From Bacteroidaceae bacterium (GTDB lineage Bacteria; Bacteroidota; Bacteroidia; Bacteroidales; Bacteroidaceae), in NCBI GenBank assembly GCA_017560945.1, contig JAFZDY010000050.1, forward strand, positions 1-64,000: 64,000 bases of DNA, read 5' to 3'. Under the pieces are notes generated by a model. That model saw only the letters and a list, made by a program, of their open reading frames with translations, was not told the DNA's origin and ran no database searches. The position numbers were made by a program, and so were the translations under genes. Shown piece after piece: positions 54,834-63,356 of this stretch (within the stretch, counting starts at the first letter, position 1; each line of letters opens with the position of its first letter).

Positions 54834-55142
54834 TTATTCTTCGTCCAAAGCCTCGATGAGGAAACTGACAGGGCGGAAGCCATCGTTGCACGAAATCATG
54901 GCCGAATGGGGATTCTTCATCCATCCATCGTAGAAGTTTCCTCCTCCGTGTGCCAGTGTGGTGACGAAGGGTAGCATGGTTTCCCACGCACTTTGACACA
55001 AACCCTCAGGCCTCTCTCCATTGATGGCTATGAAGACTTGTCCCTCGCGCATGTCGCAGGCGTGTTCGATGGGATTTTCATACTTGGCCATCAAGTCGGG
55101 GTAGCAGGTCTTGCGAATGATGGTGATACGTACTTTCTTCAT
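54834..55142 (-). CDS. TIGR04076 family protein
   Basis: 102 residues, no signal peptide. Recognisable TIGR04076 features: N-terminal KKVRITIIRKTCYPDL, CDMREGQVF and the C-terminal ISCNDGFRPVSFLIE. Four Cys (about 13, 29, 49, 85). Function unknown. Downstream are repeats and then the SGNH gene, 60 bp away. Confidence 0.82.
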   Translation of the reverse strand: MKKVRITIIRKTCYPDLMAKYENPIEHACDMREGQVFIAINGERPEGLCQSAWETMLPFVTTLAHGGGNFYDGWMKNPHSAMISCNDGFRPVSFLIEALDEE

Positions 55143-55290
55143 TGGTTGTGCGAAATTGGGAAGTTAATCTTAAATCTTTCAACTTTGAATCTTGAACTTT
55201 GACTTGCGTAGCTTGATGAAAGCTCCGCTCGAATAATCTTTGAATGTTGAACCTTTGTAAAAGGGCAGGCAACCCATGCCCCTACGATGA

Positions 55291-55402
55291 TTGAACTTTA
55301 AACTTTAAACTTTGAATTTTGAACTTTGAACTTTGAACCTTGAACTTTGAACCTTGAACTTTGAATTTTGAATTTTGAATTTTGAACCTTGAACCTTGAA
55401 TT
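55291..55402. repeat. Heptamer microsatellite, 16 units of TTGAACT type
   Basis: Sixteen consecutive 7-bp units, TTGAACT with TTGAACC, TTGAATT and TTAAACT variants. It abuts the stop codon of the 55403-55957 gene. Smaller clusters of the same heptamer occur at about 42993-43022, 55175-55260 and 60320-60350 (reverse orientation). Confidence 0.92.
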
Positions 55403-55957
55403 CTAATTCAACTTCTCGAACTTGTATCCCAATCGCTTCAACTCTATGGCCGCTCCTATGCGATACATCACACGGCACGCGCGAGCAAATACGTGGAAGG
55501 CCATGGTGCTTTGTGGCTCGATGTGCTCGTGGCGGATGAGTGACACTGCCGTCTCTCCACAACGGCGAATGATGCTTTCGATGTCGCGTGCTTCGTATCC
55601 GTCGGGTGTGAGGCCAAGCATGTCGTACACGATGTGCTCGTCCATGTCATCGAATCCCTGCTTGCCGTAGTAGCTGGTGTAGGGGTCTTCTTTGCAAAGT
55701 GCCCAATCGGTGTCCCATCCCCATGCGATGGCTATTCCTAAATAGGATGCCCATGCGACCGATACGGTGGGGTAGTCCTTGACTTGTGGCACGGCGTCGG
55801 CCATATATTCGGGCGCTAACTTGTGCCAATGTTCGTCGATGTCGTCGCTGGCCAACAAGGTGCCGTTGAGCATACCTGCCGAGGTGCAAAGGCGGAGGAG
55901 CTCTTGCTCTACGCGACGTTCAAAGTTTTCTAAATAGTCAGTACGTATGGTTGTCAT
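55403..55957 (-). CDS. Conserved hypothetical protein (184 residues)
   Basis: No signal peptide or membrane segment. Mostly helical; Trp-rich patch WASYLGIAIAWGWDTDW in part (about 69-82); conserved-looking acidic residues. I do not recognise the family. The codon pattern is that of neighbouring genes and the ATG at 55957 has a long open frame, so it is probably real. It is followed immediately by the heptamer microsatellite. 35 bp downstream of murF on the same strand. Confidence 0.65.
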   Translation of the reverse strand: MTTIRTDYLENFERRVEQELLRLCTSAGMLNGTLLASDDIDEHWHKLAPEYMADAVPQVKDYPTVSVAWASYLGIAIAWGWDTDWALCKEDPYTSYYGKQGFDDMDEHIVYDMLGLTPDGYEARDIESIIRRCGETAVSLIRHEHIEPQSTMAFHVFARACRVMYRIGAAIELKRLGYKFEKLN

Positions 55958-55992
55958 AGTCGTTAAATGTTTGTCTTGTTAGTTTGTTTGGT

Positions 55993-57303
55993 TTACAGAT
56001 GTGGAACAGTTTGTGCCAACTTCATGCTGTTCGAACCCTTGATGAGGATGTAGAAGTCACTGATGTCCTCCTTCTGAATGGCCTCTATCACCTCGTTCAC
56101 GTGGGAAAAGGTGCGGTGCTTGTCGGAGGTGGCGGTGGCAGAGAACTGGTCGCCCACGAGCCACACCGTATCGATGCCTGCCTCGTCGAGGAAGGCGACA
56201 ACCTTGCGATGCTCATTGAGGCTGCATTCGCCCAACTCCTTCATGTCGCCGAGGATGGCCATCTTGGGAGTTACGTCCATGTCGCGGAAGTTCTTCAATG
56301 CTGCCATCATGCTGGTAGGATTGGCATTGTAGGCGTCGATGATGAGGCGGTTGCGCGAGGTGTGTTGCAATTGCGAACGGTTGTTTTGAGGTATGTATTC
56401 GCTCAGTGCCTTGTTGATTTGTGCAGGGGTGACTCCGAAGTACAGGCCAATGGTGGCGGCTGCCATCATGTTGTCGATGTTGTACGACCCGATGAGGTGT
56501 GTCTGCACCTCGTACCACGAGGCATTGCTCATGTGCCAACGGAAGTGCAGGTAGGGGGCGCAATCGATGACTTCGCCACTTATGTGCAGTGCATTCTTCG
56601 CATCTGGCTTTCCGTAGAAAATCTTGTTCAGGTCACCTGCAATCTGCTTCAAGTGCTCGTTGTCGTTGTTGATGAATATGGTGCTTTCGGGCTTTGTGCG
56701 CAGGTAGTCGTACAATTCGCCTTTGGTGCGAATGACGCCCTCCAATGATCCGAATCCTTGCAGATGAGCCATTCCTACATTGGTGATAAGACCAAAATCA
56801 GGCTCGGCAATCTCCACCAGTTCCTTGATGTCGCCTGGATGGCTTGCTCCCATCTCGATGACTGCAATGTCGTGTTCGGCGGTGAGGCGAAGCAGGGTGA
56901 GGGGTACTCCGATGGAGTTGTTCAAGTTGCCCTCAGTGTAGAGCACGTGGTGAACCTGTGACAATACGGTAGCCACTAACTCCTTGGTGGTAGTCTTTCC
57001 ATTGGTGCCAGTTATTCCTATCACGCGTGTGCCCAATTGTCGGCGGTGGTAGTTGGCCAAGTCTTGCAGTGCCTTCAATACATTGTTCACAAGGATGTAG
57101 CGCTTGTCATCGGCCACGGCATAGTTAGCTTCGTCAATCACCGCATAAGCACATCCTGCCTCCAATGCCTTAGTGGCAAAGGCATTTCCGTTGAAATTCT
57201 CACCCTTCAAGGCGAAGAAGATGGAGCCCTTGGGGCAATTTCTACTATCGGTAGTCACCAATCGGTGTTGTTGGAAAAGGTGGTATAAAGTGGATGTTTC
57301 CAT
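55993..57303 (-). CDS. murF: UDP-N-acetylmuramoyl-tripeptide--D-alanyl-D-alanine ligase
   Basis: 436 residues. Mur-ligase ATP-binding loop GITGTNGKTTTKEL (about 95-108), VIEMGASHPGDI (about 148-159), and the C-terminal DAYNANPTSM (about 322-331). It adds D-Ala-D-Ala to the UDP-MurNAc-tripeptide in cytoplasmic peptidoglycan synthesis. Divergent from folP over a 122-bp promoter region; TATCTTTG lies 23 bp upstream of the start. Confidence 0.96.
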   Translation of the reverse strand: METSTLYHLFQQHRLVTTDSRNCPKGSIFFALKGENFNGNAFATKALEAGCAYAVIDEANYAVADDKRYILVNNVLKALQDLANYHRRQLGTRVIGITGTNGKTTTKELVATVLSQVHHVLYTEGNLNNSIGVPLTLLRLTAEHDIAVIEMGASHPGDIKELVEIAEPDFGLITNVGMAHLQGFGSLEGVIRTKGELYDYLRTKPESTIFINNDNEHLKQIAGDLNKIFYGKPDAKNALHISGEVIDCAPYLHFRWHMSNASWYEVQTHLIGSYNIDNMMAAATIGLYFGVTPAQINKALSEYIPQNNRSQLQHTSRNRLIIDAYNANPTSMMAALKNFRDMDVTPKMAILGDMKELGECSLNEHRKVVAFLDEAGIDTVWLVGDQFSATATSDKHRTFSHVNEVIEAIQKEDISDFYILIKGSNSMKLAQTVPHL

Positions 57304-57326
57304 ATCTGTTTTTTACTTTTGGGGAA

Positions 57327-57396
57327 CAAAGATACAATAAAACAACAAAAAAATGGCAGGAAAGTCGGTTAATCCCAAGAAATGTGTGTATTTTTG
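57327..57396. promoter_or_regulatory. Divergent promoters of murF and folP
   Basis: Minus: TATCTTTG (57334-57327), 23 bp before the murF ATG. Plus: TATTTTTG (57389-57396), 29 bp before the folP ATG. Neither has a clear TTTG box at 19-20 bp, so only the -7 elements are supported. Confidence 0.5.
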
Positions 57397-57425
57397 CCAT
57401 GATGTTTAACTGAGAATGTGGTTTT

Positions 57426-58286
57426 ATGCAATCGTTGAGACCCTATACAATCAATGTGAACGGGCGTTTGATGCAGCTCGACAAGCCGAAGGTGATGGGA
57501 ATACTGAACCTCTCGGAGGACTCATTCTACGCCTCAGTTTCCGCCCCTACCAGGGAAAAAGTTTTCTCCCGTGTGGAAAAAATATTGTCCGAGGGAGCCG
57601 ACATTATTGATGTGGGAGCATGCTCCACTCGCCCTGGTTCTTCAGGTGTGACTTTGGAGGAGGAGATGCAGGCCTTGCGCATGGCTCTGCCCATCATTCG
57701 TGAGTTGTCGCCCGAGGCGGTGGTGTCGGTCGATACCTATCGTGCCGATGTGGCCGCCATGTGTGTGGAGGAGTATGGGGTGTCGATGATTAACGACATT
57801 TCGGCGGGTGAGATGGATAACAGAATGTTTGACACCATCGCACGCTTGCGCGTACCTTATATCATTATGCACATGCAAGGCACACCCGACACTATGCAGG
57901 TGAATCCTCAATACACCGATGTGGTGGACGAGGTGGTGACCTACCTGGCTCGTCGCGCCAACGAGTTGCACGATAGGGGAGTGGCAGATGTGATAATCGA
58001 TCCTGGTTTTGGATTTGGTAAAACCTTGGAGCATAACTACCAACTGATGTCTCGATTGGAGGAATTGCACTTATTGGAAATGCCCCTGTTGGTTGGCATT
58101 TCGCGCAAGTCGATGATTTATCGTCTGCTCGACACTACTCCTGAACATTCGCTCAATGGTACCACGGCGCTGAATACTGTGGCTCTGATGAAAGGGGCTC
58201 ACATCCTGCGAGTGCACGATGTGAAGGCTTGTCGAGAGTGTATACAGATGGTGGAAAAACTGAGAGAGAACAGCCTTCATGATTAG
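57426..58286 (+). CDS. folP: Dihydropteroate synthase
   Basis: 286 residues. DHPS signatures: VMGILNLSEDSFY (about 23-35), DVGACSTRPGS (about 61-71), INDISAG (about 119-125), DPGFGFGKT (about 190-198) and GISRKSM (about 221-227). It joins 4-aminobenzoate to the pterin diphosphate in folate synthesis; target of sulfonamides. The cdaA start is 56 bp downstream, a common Bacteroidota order. Confidence 0.96.
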   Translation: MQSLRPYTINVNGRLMQLDKPKVMGILNLSEDSFYASVSAPTREKVFSRVEKILSEGADIIDVGACSTRPGSSGVTLEEEMQALRMALPIIRELSPEAVVSVDTYRADVAAMCVEEYGVSMINDISAGEMDNRMFDTIARLRVPYIIMHMQGTPDTMQVNPQYTDVVDEVVTYLARRANELHDRGVADVIIDPGFGFGKTLEHNYQLMSRLEELHLLEMPLLVGISRKSMIYRLLDTTPEHSLNGTTALNTVALMKGAHILRVHDVKACRECIQMVEKLRENSLHD

Positions 58287-58342
58287 TTGGCTATCGCTCT
58301 TCACAATTCATAATTCACAATTAATAATAAATAATTACCTCC

Positions 58343-59110
58343 GTGTTTATAGAATTTGGTATTAAGGACTTTATAGATATCCTGTTGGTGGCCTTCCTGT
58401 TGTACAAGTCGTACAAATTGATGAAGGAGACAGGTTCGTTGAAGATATTCATTGGTGTATTGATCTTCTTGGGTTTATGGGTGCTGGTTTCTCAAGTGCT
58501 GGAGATGCGCTTGTTGGGAAGCATCTTTGATGTGTTGCAAAGTGTGGGTATCCTTGCACTCATCGTACTTTTTCAAGATGAAATACGTCGTTTTCTTCTA
58601 AATCTGGGTACACATCGTAGGATGAGTAATCTGTTGAAATGGCTTGGTGGAAAGAAGAGCGAAAAGGTCGATCGTGCCGACATCATGCCCTTGGTGATGG
58701 CTTGTCTCAATATGAGCAAGCAGAAGGTGGGTGCGCTCATCGTGATTGAGCAGGAGGTGTCGTTGAGCGAGGTGGTGCGCACTGGCGATGTGATTGATGC
58801 TACTATCAGCCAACGATTGGTGGAAAATATTTTTTTCAAGAACAGCCCCTTGCACGATGGAGCCATGATTGTATGCAGAAATCGCATCAAGGCAGCAGGT
58901 TGCATATTGCCCGTTTCGCATGACCTCAATATACCTCGTCACTTGGGACTTCGTCATCGTGCGGCATTGGGTATTTCTCAGGTTTCGGATGCGGTGGTCA
59001 TCATCGTTTCTGAGCAGACAGGAGCCATCTCTACCGCACACGAGGGTCAATTCCGCTTGCGCTTATCTGCCGAAGAACTTGAACGAGAACTTGCACGTAT
59101 AAAATGGTGA
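58343..59110 (+). CDS. cdaA: Diadenylate cyclase CdaA
   Basis: 255 residues from a GTG start. Three N-terminal membrane helices (about 8-85), then the DAC domain with NSPLHDGAMIV (DGA motif, about 171-181) and LRHRAALG (RHR motif, about 203-210). It makes cyclic di-AMP from two ATP. In Firmicutes cdaA is next to cdaR (YbbR); here the YbbR-like gene is at 24406-25419 instead. Cotranscribed with folP. Confidence 0.94.
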   Translation: MFIEFGIKDFIDILLVAFLLYKSYKLMKETGSLKIFIGVLIFLGLWVLVSQVLEMRLLGSIFDVLQSVGILALIVLFQDEIRRFLLNLGTHRRMSNLLKWLGGKKSEKVDRADIMPLVMACLNMSKQKVGALIVIEQEVSLSEVVRTGDVIDATISQRLVENIFFKNSPLHDGAMIVCRNRIKAAGCILPVSHDLNIPRHLGLRHRAALGISQVSDAVVIIVSEQTGAISTAHEGQFRLRLSAEELERELARIKW

Positions 59111-59213
59111 TGTTCAGATTGCATTTCGTTGTGTATTAACTCTTCTTTGTGTCTAAAAGATAGTTTGGTATTGTATTTTGCTTTATTTTTGATTTATTTT
59201 TCAGCGGAAATGC

Positions 59214-59244
59214 TTTCATTATAACAAAATAATACGTATATTTG
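59214..59244 (+). promoter_or_regulatory. Promoter of asnA
   Basis: TTTC (59214-59217), 19 bp, TATATTTG (59237-59244), 34 bp upstream of the ATG. One mismatch in the upstream box. Confidence 0.65.
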
Positions 59245-59278
59245 CGGTCGACTTTAACAAAAAGAGAATTTAATACGC

Positions 59279-60316
59279 ATGAGTTACCTGATAAAACCCG
59301 CAAATTATTCACCCTTGCTTGACTTGAAGCAGACAGAGCAGGGCATTAAACTTATAAAGGAATTTTTCCAGCAAAATCTTTCTACCGAACTTCGCTTGCG
59401 TCGTGTTACGGCCCCCTTGTTCGTGCTACAAGGTATGGGTATCAATGATGATTTGAGCGGAGTTGAACGTGCGGTGAGTTTTCCTATCAAGGATCTTGCC
59501 GATGCCAAGGCCGAGGTGGTGCACTCGTTGGCAAAATGGAAACGTCTGACTTTGGCCGATTACCAAATTGAACCAGGATATGGCATCTATACCGACATGA
59601 ACGCCATACGCGCCGATGAGAAGTTGGGAAACCTACACTCGTTATATGTTGATCAATGGGATTGGGAGCGCGTTATTACCGAAAAAGATCGTACAGTGGC
59701 CTTTCTTAAGGATATTGTTCGCAGAATATATGATGCCATGTTGCGCACCGAGTTTATGGTGTGCGAAACCTATCCTCAGATAGTACCTTTCCTTCCAGAG
59801 AAGTTACACTTCATTCATGCCGAGGAATTGCGTCAGCGCTATCCTGACTTAACATCAAAGGAACGTGAAGATCGTATCACCCGTGAATATGGCGCGGTGT
59901 TCATCATTGGTATTGGTGGTGCATTGGGCGATGGAGAACCTCACGACTTGCGTGCGCCCGACTATGACGACTATTCAACCATGGGAGAAAATGGTTTGCC
60001 TGGCCTCAATGGTGACTTGCTGATATGGGATAGTGTGATTGATCGTGCCGTCGAACTCTCTTCAATGGGTATTCGTGTCGATAAAAAAGCACTTCTTCAC
60101 CAATTGGAGATTTCAGGAAAAGAGGAACGCAAAGAACTCTATTTCCATCGTCGTTTGCTTGACGATACTTTGCCTTTGAGTATCGGTGGAGGTATCGGAC
60201 AAAGCCGCTTGTGTATGGTGTATTTGCGTAAGGCACATATTGGAGAGATACAGGCAAGCATTTGGCCCGAAGATATGCGTGCAGAGTGTGCTAAGCACGG
60301 AATGCCGTTGATATAA
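59279..60316 (+). CDS. asnA: Aspartate--ammonia ligase
   Basis: 345 residues. AsnA is related to class II aminoacyl-tRNA synthetases. Visible: N-terminal LDLKQTEQGIKLIKEFF in part, DQWDWERVI (about 122-130), and the C-terminal SIGGGIGQSRLCM (about 301-313) motif-3-like Arg. It makes asparagine from aspartate, ammonia and ATP. Own promoter. A short gap with heptamer-like repeats (60320-60350) separates it from ung. Confidence 0.95.
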   Translation: MSYLIKPANYSPLLDLKQTEQGIKLIKEFFQQNLSTELRLRRVTAPLFVLQGMGINDDLSGVERAVSFPIKDLADAKAEVVHSLAKWKRLTLADYQIEPGYGIYTDMNAIRADEKLGNLHSLYVDQWDWERVITEKDRTVAFLKDIVRRIYDAMLRTEFMVCETYPQIVPFLPEKLHFIHAEELRQRYPDLTSKEREDRITREYGAVFIIGIGGALGDGEPHDLRAPDYDDYSTMGENGLPGLNGDLLIWDSVIDRAVELSSMGIRVDKKALLHQLEISGKEERKELYFHRRLLDDTLPLSIGGGIGQSRLCMVYLRKAHIGEIQASIWPEDMRAECAKHGMPLI

Positions 60317-60358
60317 GAATTCAAGGTTCAAGGTTAAAAGTTCAAAAACTCTAAAAAT

Positions 60359-61021
60359 ATGAATGTAAAGATTGAAGAAAGTTGGAAGCAACAATTGTCG
60401 GCTGAGTTTGAGAAAGATTATTTCGTACGACTCACCGATTTCGTGCGTCAGGAGTATGCCCAAGGGACGGTGTACCCCCCTGGGCGGCTCATCTTCAATG
60501 CTTTTGACCTCTGCCCATTTGATCAAGTGAAGGTGGTTATTATCGGACAAGACCCCTATCATGGCCCCGGTCAAGCACATGGCCTTTGCTTTTCGGTCAA
60601 CGATGGAGTGCGTTTTCCCCCTTCGTTGGTCAATATATTCAAGGAAATAGAGAGTGATTTAGGAACTCCTGTGCCTTTGTCTGGAAATCTCACTCGTTGG
60701 GCAAATCAGGGAGTATTACTTTTGAATGCCACCCTCACGGTGCGTGCTCATCAGGCAGGTAGTCACCAGCGTCAAGGTTGGGAAGAGTTTACCGATGCGG
60801 CCATACGTACCCTTGCTACTCAGCGCGAAGGTATAGTATTTATCCTATGGGGCTCGTACGCGCAAAAGAAAGGAGCCTTCATTGATCGCACTCGGCACCT
60901 TGTTCTTACTTCTGCTCATCCTTCACCACTTTCGGCATGGAATGGATTCTTTGGCAATAAACATTTCAGTCGTGCAAATGAGTATCTCGTTTCTCAAGGA
61001 AAGACACCCATTGTATGGTAA
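60359..61021 (+). CDS. ung: Uracil-DNA glycosylase, family 1
   Basis: 220 residues. Water-activating motif [14 protein letters not shown] (catalytic Asp in position 3, about 62-75) and [13 protein letters not shown] (Leu/His intercalation loop, about 188-200). It removes uracil from DNA in base-excision repair. Standard length. Confidence 0.96.
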   Translation: MNVKIEESWKQQLSAEFEKDYFVRLTDFVRQEYAQGTVYPPGRLIFNAFDLCPFDQVKVVIIGQDPYHGPGQAHGLCFSVNDGVRFPPSLVNIFKEIESDLGTPVPLSGNLTRWANQGVLLLNATLTVRAHQAGSHQRQGWEEFTDAAIRTLATQREGIVFILWGSYAQKKGAFIDRTRHLVLTSAHPSPLSAWNGFFGNKHFSRANEYLVSQGKTPIVW

Positions 61022-61380
61022 GGAGAAATGATACCATATTCACTCGATATCATCAAAATGATAAGGCTCCTCGTATTGAATCTTTCGATTTAACTTTATA
61101 AACCCTTTGTAGGGTTTGTGAATAAATTCGAATACCTATCCGTTTCTATAATCTACAGAAGCGGGTTCTCCATCGTCTTCCCAAACACAAACACGTGAGA
61201 CCTATTATCATTTATTGGACAACAAGAACTAAAAATAGGAATCAACTCAGTCAACCTCGAAATAGAATAAAAAGTGGTTAACTGAGACCATTAATAGGCA
61301 CAATTTATAAAATAGGTATAGTTGATATAAAATATTGATAATCAGTTAAAATTAGTACTTTTAAAAATTTCGTTTAAGGA

Positions 61381-61480
61381 GTACTGCAGTACCACCTATA
61401 TGGTACTCGAGTACTACCTATATGGTACTGGAGTACTACATAAGAAGTACTCGAGTATTTATTAAGTGGGATTCTGGTAC
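61381..61480. repeat. 22-bp-period array of GTACTCGAGTAC palindromes
   Basis: Cores start at 61381 (GTACTGCAGTAC), 61403 (GTACTCGAGTAC), 61425 (GTACTGGAGTAC) and 61447 (GTACTCGAGTAT), exactly 22 bp apart. A degenerate fifth at 61469 (GGATTCTGGTAC) keeps the phase. The first two are perfect 12-nt palindromes. The bases between are loosely conserved (ACCTATAT type). Confidence 0.9.
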
Positions 61481-61550
61481 TTTTTAAGAGTATTCTGATG
61501 ACAGTCCACCTATACAATTGACTCTTTTTGATTAGAGGGGGCTTGTAATT

Positions 61551-61591
61551 AAAAAAAAAGAATCTCAATCGCATTAAATCTGCGATTGAGA
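61551..61591 (-). terminator. Minus-strand terminator downstream of the small lipoprotein gene
   Basis: A perfect 11-bp stem, TCTCAATCGCA (61563-61573) with its complement (61581-61591). On the minus strand it is followed by CTTTTTTTTT. Confidence 0.75.
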
Positions 61592-61734
61592 CCCTATTTC
61601 TATGCTTTATTGATTTTATCGGACAGCAATAATTTTTTAATAATAATATAATTTACTCGCTTAGTAATCATTCGTGAAACCGAACTTGTTACAGAATGGG
61701 CTATCTATCCTTTTGTCTCTTCTACTATTATTTT

Positions 61735-62103
61735 TTAGAATCCTCCAGTAGGCGATTTTCTGCGCTCTTCTATAAATTTGTTACCACGCTCATTGGTTTC
61801 ATTAACGTAATTGTATAATGTTCTTGACATGTTTAATGAATTGTGATACTCTTGGAAATGTACCAAATCATTTTCATCGCGTGTCATGGTTAACGTTAAA
61901 CGCGCCAAAGCTTCATCTACATTGTAGTGATCTTCTTTATCCATATCCTCAAATATTGTTGTCTTAATGTCAAGATACTCCTTGTTCGAAGCAATTATTG
62001 TATCCGCATTCGCTACAGAAACGCTATCATTCGTAGCCATATTGTCACTAAAGCATGCAGTCATTGCAAACATTGTAGCAATAAATATAAAGGACTTTTT
62101 CAT
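61735..62103 (-). CDS. Small lipoprotein of unknown function
   Basis: 122 residues. Lipoprotein signal peptide with lipobox AMTAC (Cys at about 17). The mature part is polar and helical with no recognised domain. A TACATTTG -7-type element lies about 43 bp upstream at 62146-62153. AT-rich. Followed by a terminator about 145 bp downstream. Confidence 0.7.
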   Translation of the reverse strand: MKKSFIFIATMFAMTACFSDNMATNDSVSVANADTIIASNKEYLDIKTTIFEDMDKEDHYNVDEALARLTLTMTRDENDLVHFQEYHNSLNMSRTLYNYVNETNERGNKFIEERRKSPTGGF

Positions 62104-62239
62104 GATTATATAGAAATTAATATAGAATCGGGCCTAAAAACATTGCAAATGTATGGATTACAAATATTAAACGAATGAGATGCGTTAATTAATTAACATT
62201 ATTTACACATAGAAAAACTTCTTTCCCAATTATATTTCC

Positions 62240-62273
62240 TCCCGTCCATCCGCATTCGGAAATGCGGATGGAC
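62240..62273 (-). terminator. Perfect 15-bp hairpin after the SPFH gene
   Basis: CCGTCCATCCGCATT and its exact complement around the loop CGGA, 19 bp past the SPFH stop codon. No T-run on the minus strand, so the terminator function is likely but not certain. Confidence 0.6.
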
Positions 62274-62291
62274 GGAGGATGGATGAGATGA

Positions 62292-63092
62292 CTACTTCGT
62301 TATATCCTTGAAGAGTTGGGGAGTGGTACCATATTGGGGTAATTTACCATCCCATTTCTCTATGAACATTTGTTGAATAATCAATGGCGTCAGAGCTGAT
62401 GCTTTCAAGTCATTTACCTTCTTTTCTGCTTCAGCTGCAATAATCTTTGCTTTGGCTTCAGCTTCGGCTTGTCGGAGTTTGTTTTCTGCCTGGATCGCCT
62501 CTTGCATGGTTCTGTTTTTGGCATCTATTGCATCTTTCAGTGTCTGTGGAGCGGTCATGTTAGATGTTAATTGTTGGAAGATGAATCCTTCCTTCTTTAA
62601 CTCTTCCTGAAGCATTGTTTGAACCATGTATTCGAATTCTTGTCTATTACCAATTAGAGAGTCTGATGAAAATTGGTTAGCCACGATGCGATAACAGTCA
62701 AGGATGACATTGCGGATATAACTATTCTCCAATTCCTTCAGATTTCTTCTGTACTGTTTGAACATTTTTGTGATAAGGTCTCGGTCTACATAGTATGAGA
62801 ATGTAGGGTCAACGGTGAACTCTGAACCATCTTTTGCATTGATGTAGAAAGGTTCATAATCTTTTACCTGTGTATAAGTGGGAAACTCATGAATCTGGGT
62901 AAAGAGTGGCATGTATGCTATCCATCCTGTGACTTCGGTAACATCATCTACTCCTCTATTGTCACCAATAAGATTTACTTTAATACCCACACATCCTGCG
63001 TCTATTCTTTCAACTCTGAGCACAAATGCTGCACATACACCTAATGAAATCAAGGCGATGAGTGCAATAACAAAAATTTTATATCTATTCAT
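62292..63092 (-). CDS. SPFH/Band 7 (prohibitin-like) membrane protein
   Basis: 266 residues. One N-terminal membrane helix (about 5-25), an SPFH domain (about 26-190) with VERIDAGCVGIKVNLIG in part, and an Ala/Glu-rich coiled coil (about 195-235, EAEAKAKIIAAEAEKK). Prohibitin/HflC-type scaffold in the inner membrane, facing the periplasm or cytoplasm; such proteins organise membrane proteases and microdomains. A TATCTTTG element lies about 100 bp upstream (63192-63199). Confidence 0.85.
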   Translation of the reverse strand: MNRYKIFVIALIALISLGVCAAFVLRVERIDAGCVGIKVNLIGDNRGVDDVTEVTGWIAYMPLFTQIHEFPTYTQVKDYEPFYINAKDGSEFTVDPTFSYYVDRDLITKMFKQYRRNLKELENSYIRNVILDCYRIVANQFSSDSLIGNRQEFEYMVQTMLQEELKKEGFIFQQLTSNMTAPQTLKDAIDAKNRTMQEAIQAENKLRQAEAEAKAKIIAAEAEKKVNDLKASALTPLIIQQMFIEKWDGKLPQYGTTPQLFKDITK

Positions 63093-63191
63093 AACACAAG
63101 ATATTTATAAGAGAGGTTCTACAAATTCATTTTATTATCAGCAAGTAATCAGAACCTCATTATGAATACTGCTGACATCATTCTTCGATTG

Positions 63192-63199
63192 CAAAGATA
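63192..63199 (-). promoter_or_regulatory. -7 element (TATCTTTG) upstream of the SPFH gene
   Basis: CAAAGATA on plus. No clear TTTG box at 19-20 bp. Confidence 0.45.
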
Positions 63200-63292
63200 G
63201 TTAATCAATTTCGAATATTTGCATAAAATACCATTTATTTGTTATGAAATATTTACTATGGTAAGAAAATTCGTTAATCCTTATATATAAAA

Positions 63293-63340
63293 CAAACTCC
63301 GTTCGCGTACCATATTTGTTAGTTTCGTGAACGGAGTTTG
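63293..63340 (-). terminator. Hairpin after lptD
   Basis: CAAACTCCGTTC (63293-63304) with its exact complement (63329-63340), 16 bp past the lptD stop codon. Confidence 0.7.
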
Positions 63341-63356
63341 ATTTAAATGGGGATAT

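Larger units (their letters stand above)
61022..61734. other. Gene-free region with a 22-bp palindrome array
   Basis: Contains a small hairpin after ung (AAACCCT at 61100 with AGGGTTT at 61111, no T-run), the GTACTCGAGTAC array (61381-61480) and a minus-strand terminator (61551-61591). No gene seen. Confidence 0.7.
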
